Positions 1 to 8,243 are shown, counted from the stretch's first letter. The stretch is 22,972 nt of DNA from Thermodesulfobacteriota bacterium (GCA_030837305.1 JAUPKT010000023.1:1-22972), one strand, 5' to 3'. The notes: a model not told the origin generated them from the letters alone. Program-made: numbers and translations.

Positions 1-546
1 ATAACCTGCAATGCCGTCTCAAGCGGCGGGAATGTCACCTCGAGCGGCGGGGCCTCAGTTACGGCAAGAGGGGTCTGCTGGAGTACATCAGAAAATCCAA
101 CCGTCAATGACTGGCATACGACCGATGGCACGGGCACAGGGGCTTTCCAGAGCACTATCACAGGGCTGAACCTCGGCGCCGCCTATCACGTCAGGGCCTA
201 CGCCACCAATAGCGCCGGAACAGGCTATGGGGCGGACCTCCCGTTTGCCACCCAGCCATTTGAGGGGATTGTTTACGTAAGTCCGAATGACCAGACATGT
301 GGTGCCAACTGCCCTTGCTATCCCACTATTCAGGACGCTATCGATGCTCCCTATGACGCCCACACCATTAAGATAGCTGAGGGAACGTACAGCGAAGCCT
401 TTACCCTTAATGAATCCAGGGCGATCATCGTTGAGGGCGGCTGGAATGCCTCTTTCACGTCACAAACACCCAATACCACCAAAATCAAGTCCCCGACGGT
501 TCAAACCGGCGCCATGACCTTTCGAAATCTCATCATGGCGCCATAG
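1..546 (+). CDS. Secreted FN3-like protein with C-terminal beta-helix-start module (5' end missing)
   Basis: The reading frame is open from base 1 to the TAG at 544-546, giving 181 residues with the N-terminus outside the window. Residues 1-86 resemble the fibronectin-type-III/Ig-like repeats of secreted bacterial proteins (SSGGNVTSSGGASV, RGVCWSTSENPT, ITGLNLGAAYHVRAYATNS). Residues 91-181 form a second module with VYVSPND, CPCYPTIQDAID, IKIAEGTYSE and EGGWNASFTSQTPNTT. That is the usual first turn of a right-handed parallel beta-helix (pectate-lyase-like), but the chain stops where more coils would be expected. The same 91-residue module, ungapped, ends the protein at 13677-14450. An exported or surface location is inferred from family; the signal peptide is not in view. 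Function unknown, possibly adhesion. Confidence 0.8.
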   Translation: MTCNAVSSGGNVTSSGGASVTARGVCWSTSENPTVNDWHTTDGTGTGAFQSTITGLNLGAAYHVRAYATNSAGTGYGADLPFATQPFEGIVYVSPNDQTCGANCPCYPTIQDAIDAPYDAHTIKIAEGTYSEAFTLNESRAIIVEGGWNASFTSQTPNTTKIKSPTVQTGAMTFRNLIMAP

Positions 547-911
547 TCGCCCGCGACGATTATCATGAGGATGCTGTCTTGTTTGCCATATTTGAACTGG
601 ATTGAATGCCTCCCGTTCTATTATCCATTTGGGGATATTTTGTTGCTTTTGGGCATCTCCCAAACCTGTTGTTGAAGCGGGGTGATTGGGAGTTGCAATC
701 TCTGTTGAAGTTGGGTATATTGGAGACAATTCGGACTTGGGAAGGGCGCCTGAAACTCGGTGACAATTTTTGTCAACCTCTGTCGCCAAAGGGCTCTTTT
801 GCACGTTTTCCAAATATTCAAAGATCTCGCAACATGGAAGGCCTGACAGGACTGGCACGTGAAACGAACACGATATATAATACCTGAGCCGGATTGTGGA
901 GTGACATTGTA
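547..911. other. Non-coding gap upstream of hddA; possible promoter
   Basis: I see no convincing gene in these 365 bases. The ORFs present on both strands lack recognisable motifs and sensible ribosome binding sites. Two small signals are visible. One is a perfect palindrome TGACAA-TTT-TTGTCA at 761-775, which could be an operator or a weak hairpin. The other is a TATAAT hexamer at 876-881, about 35 bases before the hddA ATG, which could be a -10 box. The hexamer 17 bases upstream (TGGCAC, 853-858) is a poor -35. A promoter for the heptose operon here is plausible because the upstream gene ends at 546, but the evidence is weak. Confidence 0.35.
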
Positions 912-1880
912 ATGATTATAACACGCACGCCATTTAGGGTGAGCTTCGCTGGCGGCGGCAGCGACTTGAGGGAGTTCTATTCCAAGAACGGCTTTGGGGC
1001 TGTTGTTAGCATGGCAATAAACAAATACATGTATATTGTCATTCATCCCTATTTCCACGATAAAATCCGCCTGAAATACTCCAAAACGGAAGATGTATGC
1101 TCGGTGGATCAAATCGAACATCCTCTTATTCGAGAGGCATTGAGAAAGGTCCACATCGAGCGGGGCATCGAGATCGCGAGTTTTGCAGACGTTCCAGCAG
1201 GGACAGGGCTTGGCTCCTCCAGCGCCTTCACCGTTGGGCTATTGAATGCCCTATATACGTTTAAGGGGCAAGTGGTCTCGAAGGCAGAACTCGCACGGGA
1301 GGCCTGCGAGATAGAGATCTCTATCCTGGGGGCGCCGATCGGGAAGCAAGATCAATATGCGGTTGCCTTTGGAAACATAAACCACATCCAATTTCAAAGT
1401 GATGAGACCGTCAGTATAACGCCAATTGTACTGACACAGGGACTGCGAGAGAGGTTGGAGGAGAGGCTGTGTCTATATCATGTGGGGGGAAATAGAAGCG
1501 CGGGAGATATCTTGGCGGAACAGAAAAAGAACCTTTTGGATCCCGAGAGATTTCGGATTGCACAGAAAATGGTGGGTTTGGCTGGCGAGTTGCGAACGAT
1601 AATGGAGGCGGGGGATTTGGAGGCGGTTGGGAGGATCCTGCATGAAGGCTGGCTTCTGAAAAAGCGGCTTGCGAGTGGGATTTCCAATGGGGCCATCGAC
1701 AAATTATATGAGGAATTTCGGCGCTATAATGCAAAGGGCGGCAAATTGCTCGGGGCCGGAGGCACAGGATTTCTCCTTATCTATTCAGAGGATCATGCAT
1801 ACCTCCAAAAATACATGGGGCTGAGAGTGTTGCCGTTTCAGATGGATAGAGAAGGGACAAAGGCCATTTATTATGAATAG
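912..1880 (+). CDS. hddA: D-glycero-alpha-D-manno-heptose 7-phosphate kinase (HddA, GHMP family)
   Basis: This 322-residue cytoplasmic sugar kinase is expected to phosphorylate C1 of D-glycero-D-manno-heptose 7-phosphate, giving the alpha 1,7-bisphosphate. It has the GHMP-family hallmarks: an N-terminus with TRTPFRVSFAGGGSDL, the phosphate-binding loop PAGTGLGSSSAF at about residues 95-106, and a late glycine-rich GGKLLGAGGTGF motif near residue 276. The length suits HddA (about 340). The ATG at 912 is preferred because GGAG lies about ten bases upstream and family N-termini begin MIITRTP; an in-frame TTG at 894 would add six residues. The neighbours gmhA and hddC-gmhB supply the other GDP-heptose steps, which separates this from a generic galactokinase-like GHMP enzyme. 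Confidence 0.9.
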   Translation: MIITRTPFRVSFAGGGSDLREFYSKNGFGAVVSMAINKYMYIVIHPYFHDKIRLKYSKTEDVCSVDQIEHPLIREALRKVHIERGIEIASFADVPAGTGLGSSSAFTVGLLNALYTFKGQVVSKAELAREACEIEISILGAPIGKQDQYAVAFGNINHIQFQSDETVSITPIVLTQGLRERLEERLCLYHVGGNRSAGDILAEQKKNLLDPERFRIAQKMVGLAGELRTIMEAGDLEAVGRILHEGWLLKKRLASGISNGAIDKLYEEFRRYNAKGGKLLGAGGTGFLLIYSEDHAYLQKYMGLRVLPFQMDREGTKAIYYE

Positions 1881-1901
1881 GGAGGCTGCTATCCTGTTTT
1901 T

Positions 1902-1937
1902 TCAAAAATCAATCGCCTCTTTGGCAGGCATTTTTGA
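1902..1937. repeat. Inverted repeat in the hddA-gmhA gap
   Basis: TCAAAAAT (1902-1909) and ATTTTTGA (1930-1937) are perfect reverse complements enclosing 20 bases that contain a further GCC/GGC pairing. It could fold as a hairpin in the 123-base gap after hddA. It lacks a GC-rich stem followed by a T-run, so it is not a standard intrinsic terminator; a role in mRNA processing or attenuation is only a guess. Confidence 0.35.
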
Positions 1938-2003
1938 GGACGGAGGATTCCTCAGCCTTCCAGGGGGATATGGCCTTGAGCGGAACTCGAAAGGGATGAG
2001 CGG

Positions 2004-2561
2004 ATGAACTGGGATGATTATAAGGGCGAAATTCTGCGGGCTTTGGAGGGCTTTACATTTGACCCAGAGATGTTGAGCATTCTTGGGCAATCTAAGAAGA
2101 AAAATCAAAAGATTTTTGTGGGGGGCAATGGCGGAAGCGCTGCGCTTGCATTACATTACGTCTGTGATTTGTCAAAGGGGGCAAACAGGGATTGGGAAGA
2201 GAATCAAAACCGATATAAAGCTATTTGTTTGTCGAGCAATATCGGTTACCTGACAGCGATCTCGAATGACTCGGATTACCGGGAGATTTTCAAACAACAG
2301 CTCATCAATCTGGCTTCTCCAAATGACATCTTGATCCTCATTTCCTCATCTGGAAACAGCCCAAACGTAGTGGAAGCGGCGAAGTACGCGAAAGAACATG
2401 GGCTGATCACGATTGGCATCACTGGATTTGATGGAGGAGAATTGAAGAAGTATTGCGATTATTCAGCGCATGTCCATTTTCCATCCTATGAGGTGTGTGA
2501 GGACATTCACTCTATTTTCGGGCATTTTCTTGCGAGATTTCTGAGGGAAGAGGTGGAATGA
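2004..2561 (+). CDS. gmhA: Phosphoheptose isomerase (GmhA, SIS domain)
   Basis: This 185-residue SIS-domain protein is expected to convert sedoheptulose 7-phosphate to D-glycero-D-manno-heptose 7-phosphate, the first step of heptose activation. Visible motifs are the sugar-phosphate loop GNGGSA (residues 41-46), SSSGN (114-118), and EDIHSIFGH near the C-terminus with His169 in the place of the catalytic histidine of E. coli GmhA. At the position of the E. coli catalytic Glu65 I read Asp55 (HYVCDLSKG), a conservative change that may mark a GmhA subfamily. The ATG at 2004 is preceded by AAAGGGATG at suitable spacing, and an in-frame stop lies just upstream. Length matches the family (about 190). 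It sits between hddA and hddC-gmhB. Confidence 0.9.
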   Translation: MNWDDYKGEILRALEGFTFDPEMLSILGQSKKKNQKIFVGGNGGSAALALHYVCDLSKGANRDWEENQNRYKAICLSSNIGYLTAISNDSDYREIFKQQLINLASPNDILILISSSGNSPNVVEAAKYAKEHGLITIGITGFDGGELKKYCDYSAHVHFPSYEVCEDIHSIFGHFLARFLREEVE

Positions 2562-2588
2562 TCTTTTTCAACGAGCGAGCGCATCATC

Positions 2589-2604
2589 CTGAATTGACAT
2601 TCAG
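2589..2604. promoter_or_regulatory. Small hairpin just before the hddC-gmhB start
   Basis: CTGAAT-TGAC-ATTCAG is a perfect 6-bp stem with a 4-base loop, ending ten bases before the GTG start at 2614. The start has no strong Shine-Dalgarno sequence, so a hairpin here could affect ribosome access. This is seen in sequence only; a function is inferred. Confidence 0.3.
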
Positions 2605-2613
2605 TGCGGCGAT

Positions 2614-3801
2614 GTGATGATTCAGAAGGTGGATCAGGCTGTTGTTCTGGCAGGCGGCATTGGATCCCGGCTGAGACCATTGACCGACACGATACCCAAA
2701 CCCATGCTTGCCATAAACGGTCGCCCATTTTTGGCCTATTTAATTGATATTCTTAGGGAAAATGGCATTCGAAATATCGTCCTTCTCTTGGGGTATCTGG
2801 CGGAAAAGGTGATGGATTATTTTGGGACAGGTTCTGATTTTGGCGTGCGGATTCAGTACTCTGTTGGGGGTGTTTCTTTTGAAACAGGCGCCAGAATCAG
2901 GAATGCAGATCCCCTTCTTTCAGATCATTTCCTTCTGCTGTATTGCGACAATTTCTGGCCACTGAATATCCAGGAGATGCTGGAATTCTATAATCGTGAT
3001 CCATGCCTTGCTTCTGCGACGGTTTATGAAAATAAGGACCATATAACGAAGAATAACGTTTTTGTTGACGAGACGGGCTATATCCTCCGATATGATAGAA
3101 CAAGAAAAGATGCTGGGCTGAATGGCGTGGATATCGGTTTCTTCTTGATGGATAAAAAGGTCTTTGATTTCATGCCCGACAGCAATTTCTCTTTCGAGGA
3201 AGTCGTCCTCCCGGCGCTGGTATCGCGGAGACAGTTAAGAGGCTATTTGACTGATCATCGGTATTACAGTATCGGAAGCCTTGAACGAGTGCCTGTGACA
3301 GAACAGTTCTTACGCAATAGAAAAGCCATTGTTCTTGACCGTGACGGCGTCATTAATAGGAAGCCGCCCAGGGGCGAGTATGTGAAGAAATGGGAGGAAT
3401 TCGAGTTTTTGCCAGGGGCAATTGAGGGGATTCGGCTCCTGAATAACAAGGGTTTTTCGGTCTTTATTGCAACCAATCAGGCTGGGATAGCGCGAGGGTT
3501 GATGAGCGAATCGGATCTTACAGCGATTCATAGAAATATGATTAGGGAGGTTGAAAAGGGGGGCGCTGCCATAGAAGGCATATACTATTGCCCGCATGGA
3601 TGGGATGAAGGCTGCGAGTGTAGAAAGCCGAAGCCAGGAATGTTCGTCCAAATATCGCGAGACCATGGGATAGATCTCTCGAAGACGTTTTTTGTAGGGG
3701 ATGATGAGAGAGATTTTCAAGCCGGAGAGGCCGCAGGGTGTTTCACCATTCTTCTCAACAAGGAAAAGGGCCTTCTCGATGTTGCCAGGGCACTCGATTA
3801 G
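2614..3801 (+). CDS. hddC-gmhB: Fused heptose-1-phosphate guanylyltransferase (HddC) and heptose bisphosphate phosphatase (GmhB)
   Basis: This 395-residue bifunctional protein should carry out the last two steps of GDP-heptose synthesis: removal of the 7-phosphate, then nucleotidyl transfer to C1. Residues 1 to about 235 are a sugar nucleotidyltransferase with GGIGSRLRPLTDTIPKPM (14-31) and a metal-binding LLYCDN segment. From about residue 238 a HAD-family histidinol-phosphatase-like phosphatase begins with AIVLDRDGVIN (nucleophile Asp242, acid/base Asp244), TNQAGIARG, and a zinc loop C-x-H-x5-C-x-C (Cys326, His328, Cys334, Cys336), then FVGDDERDFQAG. The short zinc loop is typical of many GmhB proteins. 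Start is GTG 2614 or ATG 2617. Guanine specificity is inferred from hddA; an adenylyltransferase (HldE-like) cannot be excluded from motifs alone. Confidence 0.88.
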   Translation: MMIQKVDQAVVLAGGIGSRLRPLTDTIPKPMLAINGRPFLAYLIDILRENGIRNIVLLLGYLAEKVMDYFGTGSDFGVRIQYSVGGVSFETGARIRNADPLLSDHFLLLYCDNFWPLNIQEMLEFYNRDPCLASATVYENKDHITKNNVFVDETGYILRYDRTRKDAGLNGVDIGFFLMDKKVFDFMPDSNFSFEEVVLPALVSRRQLRGYLTDHRYYSIGSLERVPVTEQFLRNRKAIVLDRDGVINRKPPRGEYVKKWEEFEFLPGAIEGIRLLNNKGFSVFIATNQAGIARGLMSESDLTAIHRNMIREVEKGGAAIEGIYYCPHGWDEGCECRKPKPGMFVQISRDHGIDLSKTFFVGDDERDFQAGEAAGCFTILLNKEKGLLDVARALD

Positions 3802-3809
3802 CGGCTGCC

Positions 3810-4469
3810 ATGTCTAAAGGACGACCCGTGAAGCGTCCGATCGTTCGATACGCCCAACTTGTCGATGTTGTTATCAATGCCCAACGAAAAATCGGAAACA
3901 GACGTCTATTGCTCCTTATAGGAGGCTGTTCTCAGAGTGGAAAGAGCACCCTGGCCAACAATCTCTGTAACGATTTGCGTGAAAAAGGACTTGAGTGCTG
4001 CTTGATTCATTTGGATAATTGGATCAAGGATATTCGTCTCAGGACTGGAAAAGAAACCGTTAGGGAGCGATTTGATTATGAGGCAATGGTAAACAACATC
4101 CGTAAGCTAATGACAGGCCATAGCATAAGACCGCCATTATATGATTCGAAGACAAGAAGAGCCGCATACGATCCAAAGGGTCCGCTTTTCAAATTGAGAA
4201 GCGGCGGTATTGGCATCATCGAAGGGGTAGTCGCTCTCGACGCCGAAGGGCCCAGGAATATTGCAGACTTAAAAATATTCGTTGATGTGCGAGATAGAAT
4301 CCGCAAAGAACGACTGTTGCAGTTCTACACAGGGCACAAATGTTGCAGCCGTGAAGAAGCCATGGAAATTATTGAATCTCGGGAAAAGGAGGAAGTTCCG
4401 ATCATAAAATCAACCATGAATTTCGCGGACTATGTCTATTCAGGCCAGGAGGAAAAGCGACGTGGATGA
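3810..4469 (+). CDS. Uridine-kinase-like P-loop kinase
   Basis: A protein of about 219 residues with a Walker A motif GGCSQSGKST (residues 38-47), HLDNWIKD with Asp69 at the place of the uridine-kinase DSFY motif, IIEGVVAL (Glu138 region) and DLKIFVDVRDRIRKERL. This order matches the Udk/phosphoribulokinase-like branch of P-loop kinases. It follows hddC-gmhB after 8 bases and precedes a GT2 gene by 6, so it is almost certainly co-transcribed. The ATG at 3810 has a poor ribosome site, while an in-frame GTG at 3828 has AAAGGA six bases upstream and may be the true start. The substrate is unknown. The context suggests a sugar, polyol or nucleoside precursor rather than housekeeping uridine salvage. 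Confidence 0.75.
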   Translation: MSKGRPVKRPIVRYAQLVDVVINAQRKIGNRRLLLLIGGCSQSGKSTLANNLCNDLREKGLECCLIHLDNWIKDIRLRTGKETVRERFDYEAMVNNIRKLMTGHSIRPPLYDSKTRRAAYDPKGPLFKLRSGGIGIIEGVVALDAEGPRNIADLKIFVDVRDRIRKERLLQFYTGHKCCSREEAMEIIESREKEEVPIIKSTMNFADYVYSGQEEKRRG

Positions 4470-4475
4470 AACGGC

Positions 4476-5522
4476 ATGATGATTTCTAAGTCAGGTCTTT
4501 CAGATGCGGTGGCCCATGGGGAAGGCCCAGAAGAAGTGGAGGTGAGGCCCGGCGCAATGGTGAGCGTTGTCATTACGTGTAAGGATCAGGGCTCCCAGGT
4601 CGTCCACACTATTCATTCAGTGATAGAACAGGATGTTGAAGAGGCCTTCAACATCCTGTTAATTGATGATGGTTCGAGAGATGGTACGATTCATACCGCA
4701 AGGGGCCTGTTCGGAAAGCGCATTGAAATCGTGGAGAAGGATGACAGTAAAGGATGGTTGAACTCTTTACAATTGGCATGCGAAAGGGGAGCCGGAGAAA
4801 TCCTCGCCTTTACGGATCCCCATTGCACGGTCCCTTCTGAATGGCTTCGTACGATCGTTCATTGTTTTCGATCAAATCCCAGGCTTCGCATTATGACAGG
4901 GCCTGCGTTTCACGGATTCCGGTTTATGGAGAAACTGTCGGCCTTGACATTGCACGGTCAGTTTCTTTCGATGAAGCGGGGTCTTGCCCGCCATATCTTC
5001 GATGCCAACTTTGCGATAGCAAGGGATACCCTGGCCGATTTGCTGCTCTATTTGCCAGTGTCTGAAGACATTAATGACGGGGTGGGCTGTTCGCTGTTGT
5101 CTTCCCAGGCAAAAAGGTCCGGGATTCCGATTCTATATGAGCCGAAGACGATTGGCCATCACATCTCTCCGTGTTTTAAAGAGTACCTTAAAGAATGGGG
5201 TGGGATCAGTGCACGAAATACGATAGAAATCCGATTTCGAAACCCCGATGAGAGAGGCGCCGGAATATTGAGGTACATGTTTCTGGCGCCGTTCATTTAT
5301 CCTGCCGTTCGAATGGCGCTGGATGTCCAAAATGCCTGGCGTTTTCGAAAAACGCTGAGGTTGTGTTGTCTGGAGTTTCCGCTCGTCATGGCGGCCGATG
5401 TTGCGGGAAAACTTTGGTACTTCATGGGGCTGGTCAGATCGGTGAAGATGGCAAGGGCTCATGTGTCGGTATTCGAAGGTGTCAGGCCCCCCAACCGTGA
5501 GACTTTGGACCCTGAATGGTGA
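4476..5522 (+). CDS. Family 2 glycosyltransferase
   Basis: A 348-residue GT-A-fold inverting glycosyltransferase. The nucleotide-sugar domain starts at about residue 28 with MVSVVITCKDQG, followed by LLIDDGSRDGT and a donor-metal segment EILAFTDPHC, where TDPH replaces the usual DxD. A later SEDINDG probably supplies the catalytic acidic residues. The last 70 or so residues contain hydrophobic stretches (YMFLAPFIYPAV, FPLVMAADVAGKLWYFMGL) that suggest membrane attachment. A 25-residue extension precedes the core. It starts 6 bases after the kinase gene with tandem ATGs. Donor and acceptor cannot be read from sequence; GDP-heptose from the genes upstream is one candidate donor. Confidence 0.85.
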   Translation: MMISKSGLSDAVAHGEGPEEVEVRPGAMVSVVITCKDQGSQVVHTIHSVIEQDVEEAFNILLIDDGSRDGTIHTARGLFGKRIEIVEKDDSKGWLNSLQLACERGAGEILAFTDPHCTVPSEWLRTIVHCFRSNPRLRIMTGPAFHGFRFMEKLSALTLHGQFLSMKRGLARHIFDANFAIARDTLADLLLYLPVSEDINDGVGCSLLSSQAKRSGIPILYEPKTIGHHISPCFKEYLKEWGGISARNTIEIRFRNPDERGAGILRYMFLAPFIYPAVRMALDVQNAWRFRKTLRLCCLEFPLVMAADVAGKLWYFMGLVRSVKMARAHVSVFEGVRPPNRETLDPEW

Positions 5523-5570
5523 ATCTTATCTTTGTGACAAACCATGCGGCTTGTTTTCAGGAGTGAAACG

Positions 5571-7172
5571 GTGGAAAGCAGAAAACCAATTAACCCTTCT
5601 ATGAAATTATTCATCGTCATTTTGGCGATTTTTTCAATCGCGATAAATGTTTTCTTGCTAAAAGATTTCAGATCCGGCGATGCCTTCATCACTATGTATT
5701 TTGGGTTGAATCTGAATGAAGGACGATACCTTGAATTCAATATGAATGAACCATCCTCAGGGGCGAGTTCACCGCTGTGGATGATCCTTCACGCAAGCAT
5801 GAGGGTTATCTCTGTTCATTTCTTGGATCTGTATACGCATTTTATTTTGATGAAGGCCGTCAATGTTCTACTGCTTATCCTCGCGACAATTGTTCTATGG
5901 AAAATCATGGAAAAGTCAGGAACGTCGTTTGTCATCCAGATGATTGTCCTGCTGTCTTGGGTTATCAATCCATTCGTGATCAACTGGACATCGAGATGCC
6001 TCGAAGTCCCCTTGCAGGCCCTGACCTGCTGGTACGCGATCTACCGAATTCTGATCCGCACGGAGGACCGAGGGAAGTGGTCCTCATTTTTAGACGGCGC
6101 TGTTTTTGGTCTGATGCTGTTGACGCGATATGAGTCCGGGCTCCTTGTCTGTGTTCTGACAGCCTTTTCACTCGGTACGAAACGATGGAGAGGCCTGTAT
6201 GATTTTATCTTGTTGGTGTGCGGGTTCCTGTTGATCTACGGCTACCATTTGGGGTTCATGCTGTCGGTATTTGGGACCATTTTACCGACCACCGCAGTCA
6301 AAGGCGGGAGATTGTCTCTCGCAGGACTGGAGCCTATAAAACATCTTTTGTTTTTCTATGGGCCATTCGTTGTATTGTTTCTTTTAGGCCTTTTGACCTT
6401 TCGGCGTATGCCCCAGCCCAAAAAGGCGATCAGTTTGTGGATCATAGGGCATCTCTGCTTTATCGTCTTTATTTTGGGGTATTCTCACCAGCAGAGGTAT
6501 TTTCTTGTCGTTATCCCTTTGATGATTTGGATGGCATTGGAATCTCCTCTGATTTCTTCCATCACCAAATATCTGGAGAGAATTCAGCCGGGAAAGGTAA
6601 TGGGTGGGGCATGCATGTTGGTGCTGACCCTGGGAGCGGCCCTCATCATTTACGGGAGCATGGAGAATTCCTGGTTGCACAGGTTTATCCTGTTGCAAAG
6701 AGGAGATCTCAGGACAAGAACCGAAATGGCCGAGTATATCAAGAGAGAGATAGCCCCTGACGCCTTGATTGCGATGAAGGAAGTGGATTGGATCCCTTTG
6801 TATTCAAAATGCAACACGTTGGATATGGTTGGTATTTTATATGAAGACATGAACAAACATCGGGGGGATATTGTCGCGCTTTTAAAAGATAGAAAGCCAA
6901 AGTATATCATCTTGGAAGAAAACTTTATTCGTTCCGCAGGCGGGGGACATAGCATCAATGTCTTCAAACTTAAGCTTCTGGATCTGCTCAGGGCGCAAAA
7001 ACAGGTTTTCGAAACGGACGGCATGCAATTTGAGTATGTTCATAGCGTTCCCTATTATGGATCGGGGGGACTGTATGAATTGTTCAGCGAGGTTTTCAAA
7101 AGCGCGGGCAAGCATTCTGCCTCTGAAAGGAGCAAATGGAAGTGGTATCTTTTGAGGGTGGGATATTCGTAG
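5571..7172 (+). CDS. Multi-pass membrane glycosyltransferase, GT-C type
   Basis: A polytopic membrane protein of about 533 residues. After one N-terminal membrane segment (LFIVILAIFSIAINVFLL) comes SGDAFITMYFGLNLNEGRY, then EPSSGASSPLW. This matches the first periplasmic loop of GT-C enzymes, where an acidic residue after TM1 is catalytic and the substrate is a polyprenyl-phosphate sugar. About ten further hydrophobic segments follow, then a soluble tail of about 150 residues containing AEYIKREIAPDALIAMKE. Such proteins add sugars on the periplasmic face. I prefer GTG 5571 because CAGGAG sits seven bases upstream; the ATG at 5544 has no ribosome site. It ends directly against the next gene, so they are co-transcribed. 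Confidence 0.8.
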   Translation: MESRKPINPSMKLFIVILAIFSIAINVFLLKDFRSGDAFITMYFGLNLNEGRYLEFNMNEPSSGASSPLWMILHASMRVISVHFLDLYTHFILMKAVNVLLLILATIVLWKIMEKSGTSFVIQMIVLLSWVINPFVINWTSRCLEVPLQALTCWYAIYRILIRTEDRGKWSSFLDGAVFGLMLLTRYESGLLVCVLTAFSLGTKRWRGLYDFILLVCGFLLIYGYHLGFMLSVFGTILPTTAVKGGRLSLAGLEPIKHLLFFYGPFVVLFLLGLLTFRRMPQPKKAISLWIIGHLCFIVFILGYSHQQRYFLVVIPLMIWMALESPLISSITKYLERIQPGKVMGGACMLVLTLGAALIIYGSMENSWLHRFILLQRGDLRTRTEMAEYIKREIAPDALIAMKEVDWIPLYSKCNTLDMVGILYEDMNKHRGDIVALLKDRKPKYIILEENFIRSAGGGHSINVFKLKLLDLLRAQKQVFETDGMQFEYVHSVPYYGSGGLYELFSEVFKSAGKHSASERSKWKWYLLRVGYS

Positions 7173-8099
7173 ATGCTTAGGAATAATGGCATGGTCTATG
7201 TTGTCATTCCCGTTCATAATCGCATGCGCGTTACCGAGAAATGCCTCGGCTCATTAGAAGAGCAGACGTTCGGGGGATTTAAGATCATCGTTGTTGACGA
7301 TGGGTCAACGGACGGAACGGAGGAAATGATTCGGGAGGGATTCCCGAAGGTCATTCTTTTGAAGGGGGATGGAAACCTGTGGTGGACGGGCGCCACGAAT
7401 CTGGGGGTTGAATATGTGTTGGAACGGTCCCAAGACAAAGACTATGTCATCACACTCAATGATGATACGATCGTTTTCCCCGATTTCATCGAGTGCTTGG
7501 TGCGTTCAGCCAAAGACCTGCCGAAAAGCCTCATCGGTTCGGTATCGGTAAGTGATCAAGATGCGTCAACCGTGTATGAGGCTGATATGCGGGTGAATTG
7601 GATGACGGCCAAGTATAGGAATCGGTGTAAGGGGAAAGATTATTCCGCTATTTTGGAAAGAAGTTCCTTGATACAACCTACCGATGTGCTGTCAGGAAGG
7701 GGGACGCTGATTCCTGTCGAGGCGTTTAGGGAAATTGGGCTTTATGATCGAAGGCTGCCCCACCATGGGGCGGACTATGAATTTTCACGAAGGGCGAATC
7801 GGAAGGGATACCACCTGTTTGTTGACTATAGGGCCGTTGTAGTTGCCAATGTCCATTTTACAGGGCTCGGTTATGGTCCGAAACCTGTGAAATGGGGGGA
7901 TCTGATAAAGAGCTTTTTTTCGATTCGTTCTCGGAATCATTTAGGGTATCGTTTTATCTTTGCAAGGTTATGCTGCAATTGGTGGGAGTTTCCATTTTTC
8001 TACGCGTTTGATATATTTCGCCTTTTCATTTTGTCGGTAGTGACGTCGTCTGCCGCTTCGGGAAGAATGGTCTCCAAAGGAGACCAGACGCTGGGGTAG
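7173..8099 (+). CDS. Family 2 glycosyltransferase (rhamnosyltransferase-like)
   Basis: A 308-residue GT2 enzyme beginning MVYVVIPVHNR (the ATG at 7191 is an alternative start), with IIVVDDGSTDGT, GDGNLWWTGATNLGV and the metal-binding NDDT. The LWWTGATN block is characteristic of the RfbF-like/rhamnosyltransferase group of GT2 proteins. SGRGTLIPVEAFREIGLYD and HHGADYEFSRRANRKGY provide the acceptor side and catalytic base region. The C-terminus has a hydrophobic segment (FYAFDIFRLFILSVV) that may bind membrane. Its ATG follows the stop of the GT-C gene with no gap, and GAGGGTGGG lies about ten bases upstream. True donor unknown. Confidence 0.87.
   Translation: MLRNNGMVYVVIPVHNRMRVTEKCLGSLEEQTFGGFKIIVVDDGSTDGTEEMIREGFPKVILLKGDGNLWWTGATNLGVEYVLERSQDKDYVITLNDDTIVFPDFIECLVRSAKDLPKSLIGSVSVSDQDASTVYEADMRVNWMTAKYRNRCKGKDYSAILERSSLIQPTDVLSGRGTLIPVEAFREIGLYDRRLPHHGADYEFSRRANRKGYHLFVDYRAVVVANVHFTGLGYGPKPVKWGDLIKSFFSIRSRNHLGYRFIFARLCCNWWEFPFFYAFDIFRLFILSVVTSSAASGRMVSKGDQTLG
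8068..8086. terminator. Strong hairpin at the 3' end of the GT2 gene
   Basis: TGGTCTCC-AAA-GGAGACCA is a perfect 8-bp stem with a 3-base loop, lying inside the last codons of the GT2 gene. No T-run follows, so it is not a textbook intrinsic terminator, but it could protect the 3' end of the glycosyltransferase mRNA before the 210-base gap. Confidence 0.35.
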
Positions 8100-8129
8100 A
8101 TGTTAGGGAGTGGTCGGTCGAATGCATCC

Positions 8130-8149
8130 TTGAACCCCTGAACCCCTGG
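8130..8149. repeat. TGAACCC heptamer repeat, copy A
   Basis: TTGAACCCCTGAACCCCTGG contains two tandem heptamers of the TGAACCY type. It lies in the non-coding gap 8100-8309. The same heptamer occurs at 8244, 12353, 20425 and 20712, always between genes. Confidence 0.6.
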
Positions 8150-8243
8150 CCCAGACCGATGATGGGAACTATGAGCGAGACGCGTCGTACAAGCCTGCGA
8201 ATGCGCACGCTGAGAATTTTCCGATGAGTCGCACCAGGGCGGG

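Noticed and set aside
853..872. Sigma-54-type promoter from TGGCACG before hddA
   Set aside because: The -12 element (TTGC-like) is missing at the required spacing.
606..887. 93-residue plus-strand ORF and overlapping minus-strand ORFs in the gap before hddA
   Set aside because: No motifs or ribosome sites, and several frames are equally open over the same bases; chance ORFs.
621..1154. 177-residue minus-strand ORF running into hddA
   Set aside because: Overlaps the well-supported hddA gene antisense and has no recognisable domain.
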